From contig NZ_CP090376.1 in assembly GCF_022836875.1 (NCBI RefSeq), positions 744,001 through 808,000 on the forward strand: DNA of 64,000 nucleotides, read 5' to 3'. Origin of the DNA: Flavobacterium enshiense (GTDB taxonomy: Bacteria > Bacteroidota > Bacteroidia > Flavobacteriales > Flavobacteriaceae). Below the pieces are notes generated by a model. That model did no database searches. It saw nothing but the letters and a program-made list of their open reading frames with translations, and had not been told where the DNA came from. Below are positions 1-9,054 of the stretch, one piece after another. The position numbers were made by a program, and so were the translations under genes. The stretch's first letter is position 1, and the number at the start of each line of letters is the position of its first letter.

Positions 1-2464
1 CAGGAATGAAATGAGCCGTCAGCGAAATATTCGAAGTCGGTGTAATGGTTATTTCGGCCGTTGTGCTGCTGTTAGCACCGCTCCAATGGCTAAACACATA
101 TCCCGACATTGGAATTGCTTTTAACTTTATAGGGATGTTGTGAAAATAAATACCGTTCCAAGGATACGGATTGGCAGGTACTCCCGGAGTAGAGGAAAGA
201 ATATCAATCGTATTTATTTTGATATAACCTTGTGCTGTACCTTCTACATCTAAGGATACATTTATATTACTGCTGATTCCGAATTTTTGACGGATATGTT
301 GTCTTTGATTGGCGGGACGGGTGTTGGCAAAATTGTGGATACTGGTCACAACGTCCAGCCAAGTGGTATATTGGACGGATTTCCATCGGTCATAATGTTC
401 CTGCATTTCAGGCTGAATTTTGTTTTTCATAGCTGTGGAAACCTCTATGACCCTACTTGGAAGAAAATAGGTATTCATCAAATCGGCAAATCGGTTGATG
501 AAATCATTTTTGAAAGTAGGATTATCTAATAAACTTCGTAAAACTAAAGTAGATTTTGGCAGATTAGGGTATGAGGTGCTGTTAGGCGCCGTAGCCTGCG
601 CTAAATTATCGTGAAGGCTGTTGCCTTTTGCATAACCAAAGGAGTCGTCATTGTCTCTTAAGGCGGCCCGCCATCGTCCGTCCAGTCCATATAGCGCATT
701 AGGGTTGTATGCCGTTCTTTTTCTCCAATAGAGCACGTTCCAGCTCGGCCAGTCATTATTGTCATAGTAAATGTTTGCAATATAGTAATCCTTCATATTA
801 TCGACATCCATCTGTGTTTTTATGTACTCATAATTTCCCGATATTGCCAGGCTGTTGTTGGTTAAGAAGGAAGTCATACTGTTATAGTGGTCCTTGTCGC
901 CCACGGTTGCCGTCATATCATCTTCGAGTAAGTCTAATTCTGTTTCCTCGATGCCACACAGGTTTTCGAAGTAATATTTATCTATGCGTTCTCTAAGGTT
1001 TAAAATACCCCAATATTCGCCGTTAACAAAGGCAATCATGGGCTGATAAGCCATACTTTCTATTCCGGTTCCTTTCATTAATTCATCGGCAAGCGCATCC
1101 CTGTACATGGCACTTTCAAAATCACTGCCCCCGTTTCGTAAAATCAGTCGGTTAAAAACAGTTTGTTCTTCATCGTCAAAAAACCTGTAATTCATAGTTT
1201 TCTTTCCATAATCGTTATCTGCTATCAATCGAAACGATTTGCTTTGGTACGCTCGTGAATTACCGCCGTTAATTCGGACGCCGATATCTTGATTAAAAAA
1301 CTCAGAACCGTTTTTAAAGAAGCTTATGTGAGCGGACCGTTCGGAAGGGTCATCTTGAATTGAGTAATTGCCTTCACTGTTCCAACTAAAGGCATCCACT
1401 CCTAGATTATTATTTCGCCATGTGTCAAAGGTTTTTCCCGCCACAAAAATACCGTCGGTATAATCAAAAAGTTTACTCTCGGTTATACTTAAAGATGCTA
1501 CCGGCAATGAAAATTCACTGGCTCCGTTTGGAGTGATAAAATAGGTTGTGGTAGCTATTTTACTGGGAAGGAAACCGCTTTTGTAGGCCTTGGCCCGTAC
1601 AACAGTCCCTTTGAAAATAGGAGCCGTAGGAATATAAAATGGAACGTTATGAAAGGTGGAAGGCATATTAGCCAAGTCGTTGGCCTGCGGTGAGCGGTCA
1701 ACTATTTGTATAGGGCTGGAATAAGTAAAGGAACGATAGCTGTTTGGCACTAAAGAACCATCCTGATTTCCTACCATTTCTCTGTATTTGTTTTTATAGG
1801 AATAAGTTTTACCTCCAAGGTTGTCGGGATCGGGATCGGAACCGTCAAGAGTATAGATAATGGTAACTCCCGGCGGTAAGTTGATAAAGCTAAGATTAAA
1901 TCCAGCGGGGTGAAATCCACCAGCTTTTGAAAATTCGGGTGGTTCCAAAATTCCGGAATATCCCCCCGTAGTTGGATTAGGCTGTCGGGGTGTGGGTGTG
2001 TCAAAATAAAAATAACTTCCTGTTCCGTTGGGGGATTTTCCATAGGAAATATTTTCTGGCAGTTTTATGGCCTGAAAGGTGGACAGATTTAAGGTAGACT
2101 GATTGGTAAGGTATAGAGTTTCACCAGGATCGGCATCAATTTTAAAATTGGTATGCAACTGACCTGGTACGATTCTCTTGTTTTTATCGGAACACCACAC
2201 CAACAAGTATTGCCCTGGATTTATGGTAATGGCAGGAAAGGACCATTTGTGTCTTAAGGCTGCATCATCGGAAAGTCCGAAGCCGTTTAGATTTACAGCA
2301 GTGGTACCATAATTATATATTTCTATCCAGTCCTCATAATCCCCGTCTTCATCCTGATTTACAGACGTATTGGAAGCCAGTACTTCGTTTATGGTAATGC
2401 TTTGTGCAAAAGCTATATTGGAAAAAAGAAATGTGGCGACCAGTAATGTAAATATCGATTTCAT
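1..2464 (-). CDS. Secreted lamin-tail/CotH-kinase domain protein, C-terminus cut by window edge
   Basis: The reading frame is open from the ATG at 2464-2462 down to the left edge, giving 821 codons without a stop. It opens with a signal peptide (MKSIFTLLVATFLFSNIAFA, then Q). A lamin-tail-type domain follows at about residues 22-130 (NEVLASN, DYEDWIEIYN). A chitobiase/hexosaminidase C-terminal-type segment lies near 197-211 (TIIYTLDGSDPD). A CotH-kinase-like region covers about 315-710, with the acidic motif R603-D-N-D-D-S-F-G near its end. The last visible part (about 742-815) is a repeat with FSHWSG that is common in secreted Bacteroidota proteins. CotH proteins are atypical secreted kinases, and the lamin-tail domain suggests surface anchoring or binding. 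The role here is inferred. A C-terminal type IX secretion signal would lie outside the window. Open reading frames on the plus strand over this region are shadows. Confidence 0.85.
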   Translation of the reverse strand, partial: MKSIFTLLVATFLFSNIAFAQSITINEVLASNTSVNQDEDGDYEDWIEIYNYGTTAVNLNGFGLSDDAALRHKWSFPAITINPGQYLLVWCSDKNKRIVPGQLHTNFKIDADPGETLYLTNQSTLNLSTFQAIKLPENISYGKSPNGTGSYFYFDTPTPRQPNPTTGGYSGILEPPEFSKAGGFHPAGFNLSFINLPPGVTIIYTLDGSDPDPDNLGGKTYSYKNKYREMVGNQDGSLVPNSYRSFTYSSPIQIVDRSPQANDLANMPSTFHNVPFYIPTAPIFKGTVVRAKAYKSGFLPSKIATTTYFITPNGASEFSLPVASLSITESKLFDYTDGIFVAGKTFDTWRNNNLGVDAFSWNSEGNYSIQDDPSERSAHISFFKNGSEFFNQDIGVRINGGNSRAYQSKSFRLIADNDYGKKTMNYRFFDDEEQTVFNRLILRNGGSDFESAMYRDALADELMKGTGIESMAYQPMIAFVNGEYWGILNLRERIDKYYFENLCGIEETELDLLEDDMTATVGDKDHYNSMTSFLTNNSLAISGNYEYIKTQMDVDNMKDYYIANIYYDNNDWPSWNVLYWRKRTAYNPNALYGLDGRWRAALRDNDDSFGYAKGNSLHDNLAQATAPNSTSYPNLPKSTLVLRSLLDNPTFKNDFINRFADLMNTYFLPSRVIEVSTAMKNKIQPEMQEHYDRWKSVQYTTWLDVVTSIHNFANTRPANQRQHIRQKFGISSNINVSLDVEGTAQGYIKINTIDILSSTPGVPANPYPWNGIYFHNIPIKLKAIPMSGYVFSHWSGANSSTTAEITITPTSNISLTAHFIP

Positions 2465-2636
2465 AACGCAACATGTTGATTATTAAACGTATAAATTTAT
2501 TTAATAAAAACATGATGGTTTCATTTTTCCGGTTAAGGTGCGATATAAACGATGAATGGAAATGAGGGTAAATGAATGTAAGTTTTTATACAGCTTTAAA
2601 GTTTTCCTATATGCTTATTTAAATCAATAAAAATTA

Positions 2637-2644
2637 TATTTTTG
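2637..2644 (+). promoter_or_regulatory. -7 promoter element (TATTTTTG)
   Basis: TATTTTTG matches the Bacteroidota -7 consensus TAnnTTTG and lies 24 bases before the ATG of the lipoprotein gene at 2669. No clear TTG is found at the expected -33 distance. It is the probable promoter for the lipoprotein and possibly for the polysaccharide genes behind it. Confidence 0.5.
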
Positions 2645-2668
2645 TGCAAAAATTAATAAAAAGCAAAA

Positions 2669-3220
2669 ATGAAAAAGATATTCTTATTATTGGTTGTTTC
2701 AGTATTAAGCTTTTCTTGCGGTAAAAAAGAAGCTAATGAACAAAAAGAGGTTCAAGAAGAACAAGAAGTAGTTGTTAATCCTAATACTTTTAAAGTGGAG
2801 GTTGAGGGAATTTTTAAAAAAGATGATGAATTAATTTTGTTCTGGAAAGATCCTTCAATTTCTTATTTTGATGATAAACACACTATTTATCAAGGAATTA
2901 AAGGGAGTGATTCTCCTCAGAAAATAGTTTTTGAATTTAATGAAGGAGAAATCCCGAATGATATAAGATTTGACGTGAGTTCCAAAAAAGAACAGAATGA
3001 GATAATGTTGAATTATATTAAGTTAGAACAACAAGATCGTTCATTTGTCATTGGAAAAGATAAAATTTCACATTATTTCAGAACAAATGAGTTTGCTCAG
3101 CTAGATTCTCTTTCTGGTAAAATTGTTACCAAGGAAATCAATCAGGCTTACGATCCAATTTTATTTACAAATCCTCAAATTTATCCAGAAATGGAGAGAG
3201 TCTTGAAGACTCAGTTCTAA
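2669..3220 (+). CDS. Hypothetical lipoprotein at head of polysaccharide cluster
   Basis: The protein has 183 residues and starts with a lipoprotein signal: a short basic N-terminus, a hydrophobic core and a lipobox ending at Cys17 (SFSCGKK). It should be lipidated and exported. A Lys/Glu-rich linker follows. I do not recognise the rest, which has alternating hydrophobic residues suggesting a small beta-rich domain. It lies 17 bases before the flippase gene on the same strand, so it may be co-transcribed with the polysaccharide cluster. Its codon use is visibly AT-rich, like the genes that follow. No function can be assigned. Confidence 0.75.
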   Translation: MKKIFLLLVVSVLSFSCGKKEANEQKEVQEEQEVVVNPNTFKVEVEGIFKKDDELILFWKDPSISYFDDKHTIYQGIKGSDSPQKIVFEFNEGEIPNDIRFDVSSKKEQNEIMLNYIKLEQQDRSFVIGKDKISHYFRTNEFAQLDSLSGKIVTKEINQAYDPILFTNPQIYPEMERVLKTQF

Positions 3221-3237
3221 GATTGGAAGTTCAATAG

Positions 3238-4521
3238 ATGAACGGAAGAGAAGACTTAAAGAACAAAATTAACTTTTGGGCGAGAAAAGATTTTATTAGA
3301 AATTTTTTCTCGCTTACTGTTTTTCAGGTAATTGAACTTATTATTCCGTTACTGACAATCCCTGTTATTATTGATAGAGTAGGCCCCCAAAAATTCGGAT
3401 TGTTGAGTTTTGCTTTAGTTTTTGCTGTTTTTTTTCAATTGATTATCAACTTTGGTTTTAATACAATATCGGTAAGAGAAATTTCTATTTATAAAGATGA
3501 TTTTTTAAAACTTAAAAAAATACATAACGATACAATCAATTCAAAATTCATTTTATCATTAATTTGTTTTATAGTCTTTTCCTTAATTGTTTATAGTTTT
3601 GAAAAGTTCAACACGACCCCCGAAATATATCTTTTTACACTGTTGTCTCTGGTAGGGCAATCTTTAATTCCGATTTGGTTTTTTCAAGGGCTTCAAGAGT
3701 CAAAATTCTTAACCATTTCAAGCGCTATCGGAAAATCGTTTTATTTGGTTGCAGTTTTATTTTTTTTAAAAGACGAGAATGATTACGTACTTGTACCAAT
3801 ATATAATTTTATTGCATATTTTATTACCTTTATTATAGCCTCGGTAATTATATACAAGAAGTACGATGTCAAATATGAATTTACGTCATTTTCGGCTTTT
3901 AAGAGTCATTTAAGAATGGGAAAATACATGTTTCTGTCTGAGGTTAAACTTTTTTTTATATCTTATTTCAATATATTTATTTTAGGAATTTTATCTGGGA
4001 ATACTGCAGTTGCTTATTTTGTTGGTGCAGAAAAAATTTTGCGTGCCGTCAGCAATATTTTTGTTCCCGTTCAAAATAGTTTGTTTCCGGTGTTGGCGAT
4101 TAAATTAAATACAAATATCGGGGAAGGTATAGCTTTAATCAAAAAAATTGTTTTAGCATCTTTTATTATAATTTCCATTTTGTCTGTATTATTACTTCTA
4201 TCGTCAGAATATATAGTTGACATTATTTTAGGAAGCAAAATGAAAAATAGTGTTATTGTTTTCAAAATATTGGCATTTATTCCACTTTTGTCTTTTTTTG
4301 ATTCTTTTTTTGGAAAACAGGTTTTGTTAAATTTGAGAAAAGAAAAAGAATTTTTTAGAGTAGTTTTGTTTGCTGCATTGATTAATATTCCACTGATTTA
4401 TATTCTATCATTAAAATACAGTTATATAGGGGCTTCAATTTCGCAGATGATTTCTCAAGTAATTTTATTAGTAGGAATGGGGTATTACTCTTATCAAGCA
4501 TTAAAGAACAAAAACATTTGA
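3238..4521 (+). CDS. Wzx-type polysaccharide flippase
   Basis: This 427-residue protein has about 12-14 hydrophobic segments and the N-terminal pattern of the oligosaccharide flippase (MOP/PST) family (IELIIPLLTIPVIIDRVGPQKFGLLSFA). Such proteins move undecaprenyl-linked repeat units across the inner membrane. It is the first polysaccharide gene in a compact plus-strand cluster and its stop overlaps the start region of the next gene. The very AT-rich sequence, with many T runs, fits the low-GC character usual for surface-polysaccharide loci. The exact substrate cannot be read from the sequence. Confidence 0.88.
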   Translation: MNGREDLKNKINFWARKDFIRNFFSLTVFQVIELIIPLLTIPVIIDRVGPQKFGLLSFALVFAVFFQLIINFGFNTISVREISIYKDDFLKLKKIHNDTINSKFILSLICFIVFSLIVYSFEKFNTTPEIYLFTLLSLVGQSLIPIWFFQGLQESKFLTISSAIGKSFYLVAVLFFLKDENDYVLVPIYNFIAYFITFIIASVIIYKKYDVKYEFTSFSAFKSHLRMGKYMFLSEVKLFFISYFNIFILGILSGNTAVAYFVGAEKILRAVSNIFVPVQNSLFPVLAIKLNTNIGEGIALIKKIVLASFIIISILSVLLLLSSEYIVDIILGSKMKNSVIVFKILAFIPLLSFFDSFFGKQVLLNLRKEKEFFRVVLFAALINIPLIYILSLKYSYIGASISQMISQVILLVGMGYYSYQALKNKNI

Positions 4522-4523
4522 AA

Positions 4524-5021
4524 ATGAAGTTTATTTTAGAGGATTTTATCCGTCTGATAAAAAAAATTTATAGATACTTCTATTGGAATATTAAAGGTGT
4601 TAGAATTTCATTTTTGAGTGATGTTTCCATTAATGCAACTATTGATAAAGGCTGTTTTTTTACAGGGACATCACAAATTTCAAGTTTTTCGACGATTGGA
4701 GCATATACATACGGACGTAATGTAAATATTCATAGAGCGAAAATTGGATGCTATTGTTCTTTGGGGCCTGATGTCAAAATTGGTCTTGATGAGCACCCAT
4801 TGGACAGAGAGTCAACACACCCTAGGTTTTATGGAGAAGTGCCGCAAAAAAGTGTTATTGTTGAAGATCATGTGTGGATTGGAGCTAACGCAATAGTTCT
4901 GAATGGTGTTAGAATAGGTGAACATTCGGTAATTGCTGCAGGCGCTGTTGTTACAAAGGATGTTGAGCCGTATACTATTTATGCAGGGGTGCCTGCCCGA
5001 TTAATAAAAAAAAGAAAATAA
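4524..5021 (+). CDS. Hexapeptide-repeat acyltransferase (CatB/serine O-acetyltransferase-like)
   Basis: This is a left-handed beta-helix acyltransferase of about 165 residues. The hexapeptide pattern is clear in the middle and C-terminal parts (VIVEDHVWIGANAIVLNGV, then IAAGAVVTKD and YAGVPARLI). The EHPLD segment matches the CatB-like xenobiotic/sugar acetyltransferase branch. It probably acetylates a sugar of the repeat unit. The frame also offers a TTG at 4518 that overlaps the flippase stop. I chose the ATG at 4524 because it gives a natural N-terminus (MKFILEDF) without that overlap. The gene abuts the next one directly. Confidence 0.85.
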   Translation: MKFILEDFIRLIKKIYRYFYWNIKGVRISFLSDVSINATIDKGCFFTGTSQISSFSTIGAYTYGRNVNIHRAKIGCYCSLGPDVKIGLDEHPLDRESTHPRFYGEVPQKSVIVEDHVWIGANAIVLNGVRIGEHSVIAAGAVVTKDVEPYTIYAGVPARLIKKRK

Positions 5022-5750
5022 ATGATTCCTAAAAAGATACATTATTGTTGGTTTGGCAGAGGACCTTTATCAGATTTAACATTAAAATGTATAGAAAGCT
5101 GGAAAAAATTTCTTCCGGATTATGAAATAATCCAATGGAATGAGGACAATTTTGATGTTAATTCATATACTTTTTCCAAAGAAGCTTATGAAGCAAGGAA
5201 GTATGCTTTTGTTGCTGATATTTGCCGACTGGATGTGTTACACAAGTTTGGAGGTATTTATTTAGATACAGATATGGAACTTTTAAAACCTTTAAGCATA
5301 ATATCCCCAAATTTTATAAGTGGTTTTGAAGATTCAAAATATGTTGGTGCCGGAATAATAATATCTCCAAAAGAAGATAAGTTTGTTACATCAGTTTTGG
5401 AAAAATATAGGGAATTGAGTTTTAATAAGTGCATCGACAAGTTACGGGAGTATACGATTCCGAAAATTTTTACCGACGAACTTGTTAAGTATGGATTAAA
5501 ATTAGATAACACAAAACAAGTTTTAAATGATTCAGTTATCATTTATCCTTCCGAGTACTTTTATCCCCTGAACTATTTTACGGGAAAATTAAGTATCACC
5601 GAGAAAACAATGACAATACATCATTATGATTCATCTTGGATGTCTTCGGGACAGAAAACAATAATGAAATTAAAAATTTTTTTAATTAGTATATTTGGGA
5701 CTAGTATAATTTCAAAAATAATAAGAAGAATTAAGCGATATGCCCGTTAG
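5022..5750 (+). CDS. Glycosyltransferase with DXD sugar-binding motif (capsular polysaccharide type)
   Basis: This 242-residue protein begins MIPKKIHYCWFG, the hallmark of the glycosyltransferase family containing the sugar-binding DXD region (Gly_transf_sug, related to GT32 mannosyltransferases). The core motif is a run ending in G-G-I-Y-L-D-T-D, with the metal/nucleotide-sugar-binding DXD at D82-D84. It probably adds one sugar to the lipid-linked repeat unit on the cytoplasmic side. The gene starts at the base after the acyltransferase stop, and its end overlaps the polymerase gene by 11 bases, indicating translational coupling. Confidence 0.88.
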   Translation: MIPKKIHYCWFGRGPLSDLTLKCIESWKKFLPDYEIIQWNEDNFDVNSYTFSKEAYEARKYAFVADICRLDVLHKFGGIYLDTDMELLKPLSIISPNFISGFEDSKYVGAGIIISPKEDKFVTSVLEKYRELSFNKCIDKLREYTIPKIFTDELVKYGLKLDNTKQVLNDSVIIYPSEYFYPLNYFTGKLSITEKTMTIHHYDSSWMSSGQKTIMKLKIFLISIFGTSIISKIIRRIKRYAR

Positions 5751-7143
5751 AAAACTAATTACATATTTTTTTGTATTGGGGTTGTTTTTCATACCGTTTA
5801 ATGAGTACGAAGGTCTCTCTTTTTTAGGGGAATATAGCACTGAATCTGCAGTGTTATTTTTTATTCCCGCTTTTTTATTAATAGTTTTATATACTCTATT
5901 CGTCAAAAAACTAAATTTTCCATACAGGAATAATCTTTATTTAGTTTTATTGCTTTTTATAATTTGGTGTATAATTAGTACTTTGCTGAATGCCTCAAAT
6001 GTTTATTCCTTCTATTTTAAAGGGACTTCGGGATTAAGCAGGTTTATAAGGCAGCTGTTTTCACTGATTTTATCTAGTGTCATTTTTTTTCAAGTATATT
6101 GGTTTGTTTTTAAGGATAAAACCGCAGAGCAGATTTTTCTTTTAATTCGAAAAACATTTTTTACCTCTTTGGTTGTTGTTTCAATTTATGGCTTTATTGA
6201 AACATTGATTTCTTTTTTCGGGTTATATTTCTTAAAACCGTTATTGGATCTGTTCGGATATTTACCTTTTTTAGAGCCAGAACTTCATGTTGAAGGAAGG
6301 ATTTCCAGTGTGTCATACGAGCCTCCATTTTTAGCTATTTATCTTATTACCATAGCAGGCTGGATGTTTAGCTTTATAATTACGGATAAAGGATACAAAC
6401 GTTATTTTCCGGCGGTTGCTGTTTTGCTTCTTACTTTTTTTTCAGGTTCCAGAACGGCCTTAATTGTAGTTACAATACAGTTTATAGTTTTTCTGTATTT
6501 CCTTTATTTCCATTATGCTCAAAAAAGAATTGTATTGCTTTTTGTCAAATATGCGCTGTTTTTTACATTAGCCGTCGGTATTGTATCTGGAGTCAAGTTT
6601 TATGATGCTATTAAAGAGAAAGTAGAATCCTTAAATTTTCTCGGAAATTTAAAAAGCAATCCTTCAAATAAATCCAGATTGGGTATCCAATATACATCAT
6701 TGCTGATTTTTGCTGAAAACCCAGTTTCAGGTGTTGGTCTGGGGCAGCAAGCTTATGTGGCCCGAGGGCGTTATCCTGGATGGGCAACCAAAAATAACTA
6801 TGAATTTTATATTTTTTATAAAAACAAAAAAGAAAAATCATTTCCCCCGGGATATAATATATATACGAGAATTCTTGCCGAGTTAGGTATAATCGGTTTC
6901 GGGATATTTCTATTTTTGCAATATCGAATGCTTTCAAAAGCAAAAAAGCTAATTAAAAATGAAGATAATAATCGCAAAATTTTGGGATTAGCAACATACA
7001 TATCACTAGTAGGTTTGTTTATCAATTGGATGCAAATAGATTCTTTCAGGATATATGGTGTTTGGATTTCACTGGCGATTTTAATTATAAGTTCAAGGAA
7101 TAATAATGAACAACACAATAGTCTTAATACCACATTACAATAA
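5740..7143 (+). CDS. Wzy-like O-antigen/polysaccharide polymerase
   Basis: This 467-residue polytopic membrane protein has roughly 10-12 hydrophobic segments. A large periplasmic loop lies in the second half, around residues 280-385, and contains the GVGLGQQ and FPPGYNIYTRILAELG segments typical of the O-antigen ligase/polymerase superfamily (Wzy_C). It is the most likely polymerase of the repeat unit, but WaaL-type ligases share this fold and cannot be separated by sequence reading alone. The start ATG overlaps the preceding gene by 11 bases. The 3' end overlaps the next gene by 38 bases. Confidence 0.82.
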   Translation: MPVRKLITYFFVLGLFFIPFNEYEGLSFLGEYSTESAVLFFIPAFLLIVLYTLFVKKLNFPYRNNLYLVLLLFIIWCIISTLLNASNVYSFYFKGTSGLSRFIRQLFSLILSSVIFFQVYWFVFKDKTAEQIFLLIRKTFFTSLVVVSIYGFIETLISFFGLYFLKPLLDLFGYLPFLEPELHVEGRISSVSYEPPFLAIYLITIAGWMFSFIITDKGYKRYFPAVAVLLLTFFSGSRTALIVVTIQFIVFLYFLYFHYAQKRIVLLFVKYALFFTLAVGIVSGVKFYDAIKEKVESLNFLGNLKSNPSNKSRLGIQYTSLLIFAENPVSGVGLGQQAYVARGRYPGWATKNNYEFYIFYKNKKEKSFPPGYNIYTRILAELGIIGFGIFLFLQYRMLSKAKKLIKNEDNNRKILGLATYISLVGLFINWMQIDSFRIYGVWISLAILIISSRNNNEQHNSLNTTLQ

Positions 7144-7903
7144 TTTTACTGGCCTTTTAAAAACCATAAAATCTATTAACGCCGATGAAAAAATTGATGT
7201 TTTAATTGTAGATGACGGAAGCAATACCGATACAATAAATGCAGATGTTTTAAAAAAAAGCGTTTCATTCAATGGGCAGTTACATATAGAATACCTCCCT
7301 ATAAATTCCGGAATTGAAGAGGCATTGAACAAAGGGCTTATGTTTGTTAAACAACAAAGTAGATATCAGTTCATTGCCCGAATTGATTGTGGTGATGTTG
7401 TTGTTGGTAAACGATTTCAAAAACAGGAATGTTTTTTAACGGAAAATCCCGATGTAGCCCTGCTTGGTTGTAATGCCATTGCAGTCGACATAAATGATAA
7501 TGAACTCTACCGTACTGTTTTCCCGGAAGAACACGAAGTCATAAAGCACAAAATGTATTTAAATGCTATGTTTCTTCATCCCTGCGTAATGTTCAGGTCA
7601 ATGGTTTTGAAAACAATTGGAGTGTACCCGACAGAATTTGAAGCAGCGGAAGATTATGCCTATTTTTTTAGCATAATGGAAAAATACAAAACACATAATC
7701 TGCAGGATTTTCTTGTAAAGTATGAGATTAATCCTAATGGCATTTCTTTGTCTAAACGCAAAAAACAAGTGAAAAGCAGAATACAGATTATCCGAAAACA
7801 TTTTTACTTTGGTTTTTGGCCTTGTTATGGATTGGTTAGAAATTACTTGTTGCTGTATATCCCTAATATCCTTATTCAGACTTTAAAAAAATGGAAAAGT
7901 TAA
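7106..7903 (+). CDS. Family 2 glycosyltransferase
   Basis: This is a 265-residue GT-A fold enzyme. The N-terminus (VLIPHYNNFTGLLKTIKSI) and the V-D-D-G-S motif near residue 36 bind the nucleotide. The usual DxD-like position reads A-R-I-D-C-G-D-V, with an aspartate-rich metal site shared by many Bacteroidota GT2 enzymes. It should transfer one sugar during repeat-unit assembly. The start lies 38 bases inside the polymerase gene, an unusually long same-strand overlap. The GT2 N-terminus is intact from that ATG, which supports the start. Confidence 0.87.
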   Translation: MNNTIVLIPHYNNFTGLLKTIKSINADEKIDVLIVDDGSNTDTINADVLKKSVSFNGQLHIEYLPINSGIEEALNKGLMFVKQQSRYQFIARIDCGDVVVGKRFQKQECFLTENPDVALLGCNAIAVDINDNELYRTVFPEEHEVIKHKMYLNAMFLHPCVMFRSMVLKTIGVYPTEFEAAEDYAYFFSIMEKYKTHNLQDFLVKYEINPNGISLSKRKKQVKSRIQIIRKHFYFGFWPCYGLVRNYLLLYIPNILIQTLKKWKS

Positions 7904-9054
7904 AAAACCTCAATATTGTTGATTGTCTCGCGATAGCAGCCATTTTTTTGATTCCTTATTCAAAGGCTCTTCCCAACATTCTTTTCGCGATATCGTTAGC
8001 GGTTTTAATAATTCAAAGAGTAGTTTATAAAAAGGAACTGGTTTACAAAACTCTTATTCCTTATATGCTTTTTGTAGCTGTAATTGTACTATTGGCAGTT
8101 TTCAAAGGAAGTTTGGCGGCAGATGTCACAACAATTTCGAGAATTTCAATTGTTATCCTGGCAGGGTTGGTCTTTTTGAATAGCAATTCCACTAAGTTAA
8201 TTAAGTCATATATTTTTACGATTAATCTTGCTATTTTGGTTTCTTTTGTCAAGATTCTCCTTTTGCTAAAAGAAGGAAACCTGGATTTAGCCAACGGCGA
8301 GGATATTTATGAGGTATTACCTTTCGACAGGCCTTATTTAGGTTTTTTTATTTTGTTGGCCAGTCTTTTTACCTTTCATAAAATAAAGAACCGACAAATG
8401 CTTAAACCTTTAGGTGTTGCATTGATTGTTTTAAATGTGTTTTTTGTCGTTTATATAGCAGCGCGGTTGGCGTTGATTTCTTATGTCTTAATTGGGGGGC
8501 TATATGTTTTGAAATATTCTAAAATATCTTTTACCAAAAAAGTATGCGGTATTGTCGTTCTGATCCTGATTCTATTCAGTTCGGTGTATTTTATAGATAA
8601 CATCAAACGCAGGTTCAAATTTAACGAGGGGATTGAAACATTTGTGGATTATGAACCTCGATTTGTGATATGGCCATGCTCTTCTGAAATTATTACGAAA
8701 GATTTCAAGAGCATCACTATCGGGTCAGGCGGTTTTGATGAAACGATAAGCGCCTTAACTGAATGTTATTCGACCAGTATAACCAAAGAAGATAAACGAG
8801 ACTGGTATGTAAAAATCAGGTATAATTCTCATAATCAATTTTTAGGGATTTTACTGGTTGGTGGAATAATTGGCTTGTCTTTTTTTGTAGCCTTCGTTTA
8901 TTTCCTTTTTAAACGGGCAGATAATTTTATTTTTTTCTCTATAGTTTTAGCTTTAACAATCTTTTTTATCTTTGAATGCGTATTGTACAGGCAGCTCGGA
9001 TGCTATATAGTTGGCTTAATTTTGAGCTTAGTTAAAAAAAATAATGAATCATAA
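7891..9054 (+). CDS. O-antigen ligase/polymerase family membrane protein
   Basis: This 387-residue polytopic protein has a periplasmic loop at about residues 245-320 (GSGGFDETISALTEC, YNSHNQFLGILLVGGIIGL). The N-S-H-N-Q-F-L motif before a hydrophobic segment is characteristic of the Wzy_C/WaaL superfamily. It is the second such protein in the cluster. One may polymerise and another may ligate, or they may act on different glycans. It overlaps its neighbours by 13 bases upstream and 11 bases downstream, so it sits in a tightly coupled operon. Confidence 0.82.
   Translation: MEKLKNLNIVDCLAIAAIFLIPYSKALPNILFAISLAVLIIQRVVYKKELVYKTLIPYMLFVAVIVLLAVFKGSLAADVTTISRISIVILAGLVFLNSNSTKLIKSYIFTINLAILVSFVKILLLLKEGNLDLANGEDIYEVLPFDRPYLGFFILLASLFTFHKIKNRQMLKPLGVALIVLNVFFVVYIAARLALISYVLIGGLYVLKYSKISFTKKVCGIVVLILILFSSVYFIDNIKRRFKFNEGIETFVDYEPRFVIWPCSSEIITKDFKSITIGSGGFDETISALTECYSTSITKEDKRDWYVKIRYNSHNQFLGILLVGGIIGLSFFVAFVYFLFKRADNFIFFSIVLALTIFFIFECVLYRQLGCYIVGLILSLVKKNNES

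Noticed and set aside
1771-2043. 90-residue minus-strand open frame
   Set aside because: It lies in another frame of the continuous LTD/CotH gene, has no recognisable domain and uses rare-looking composition.
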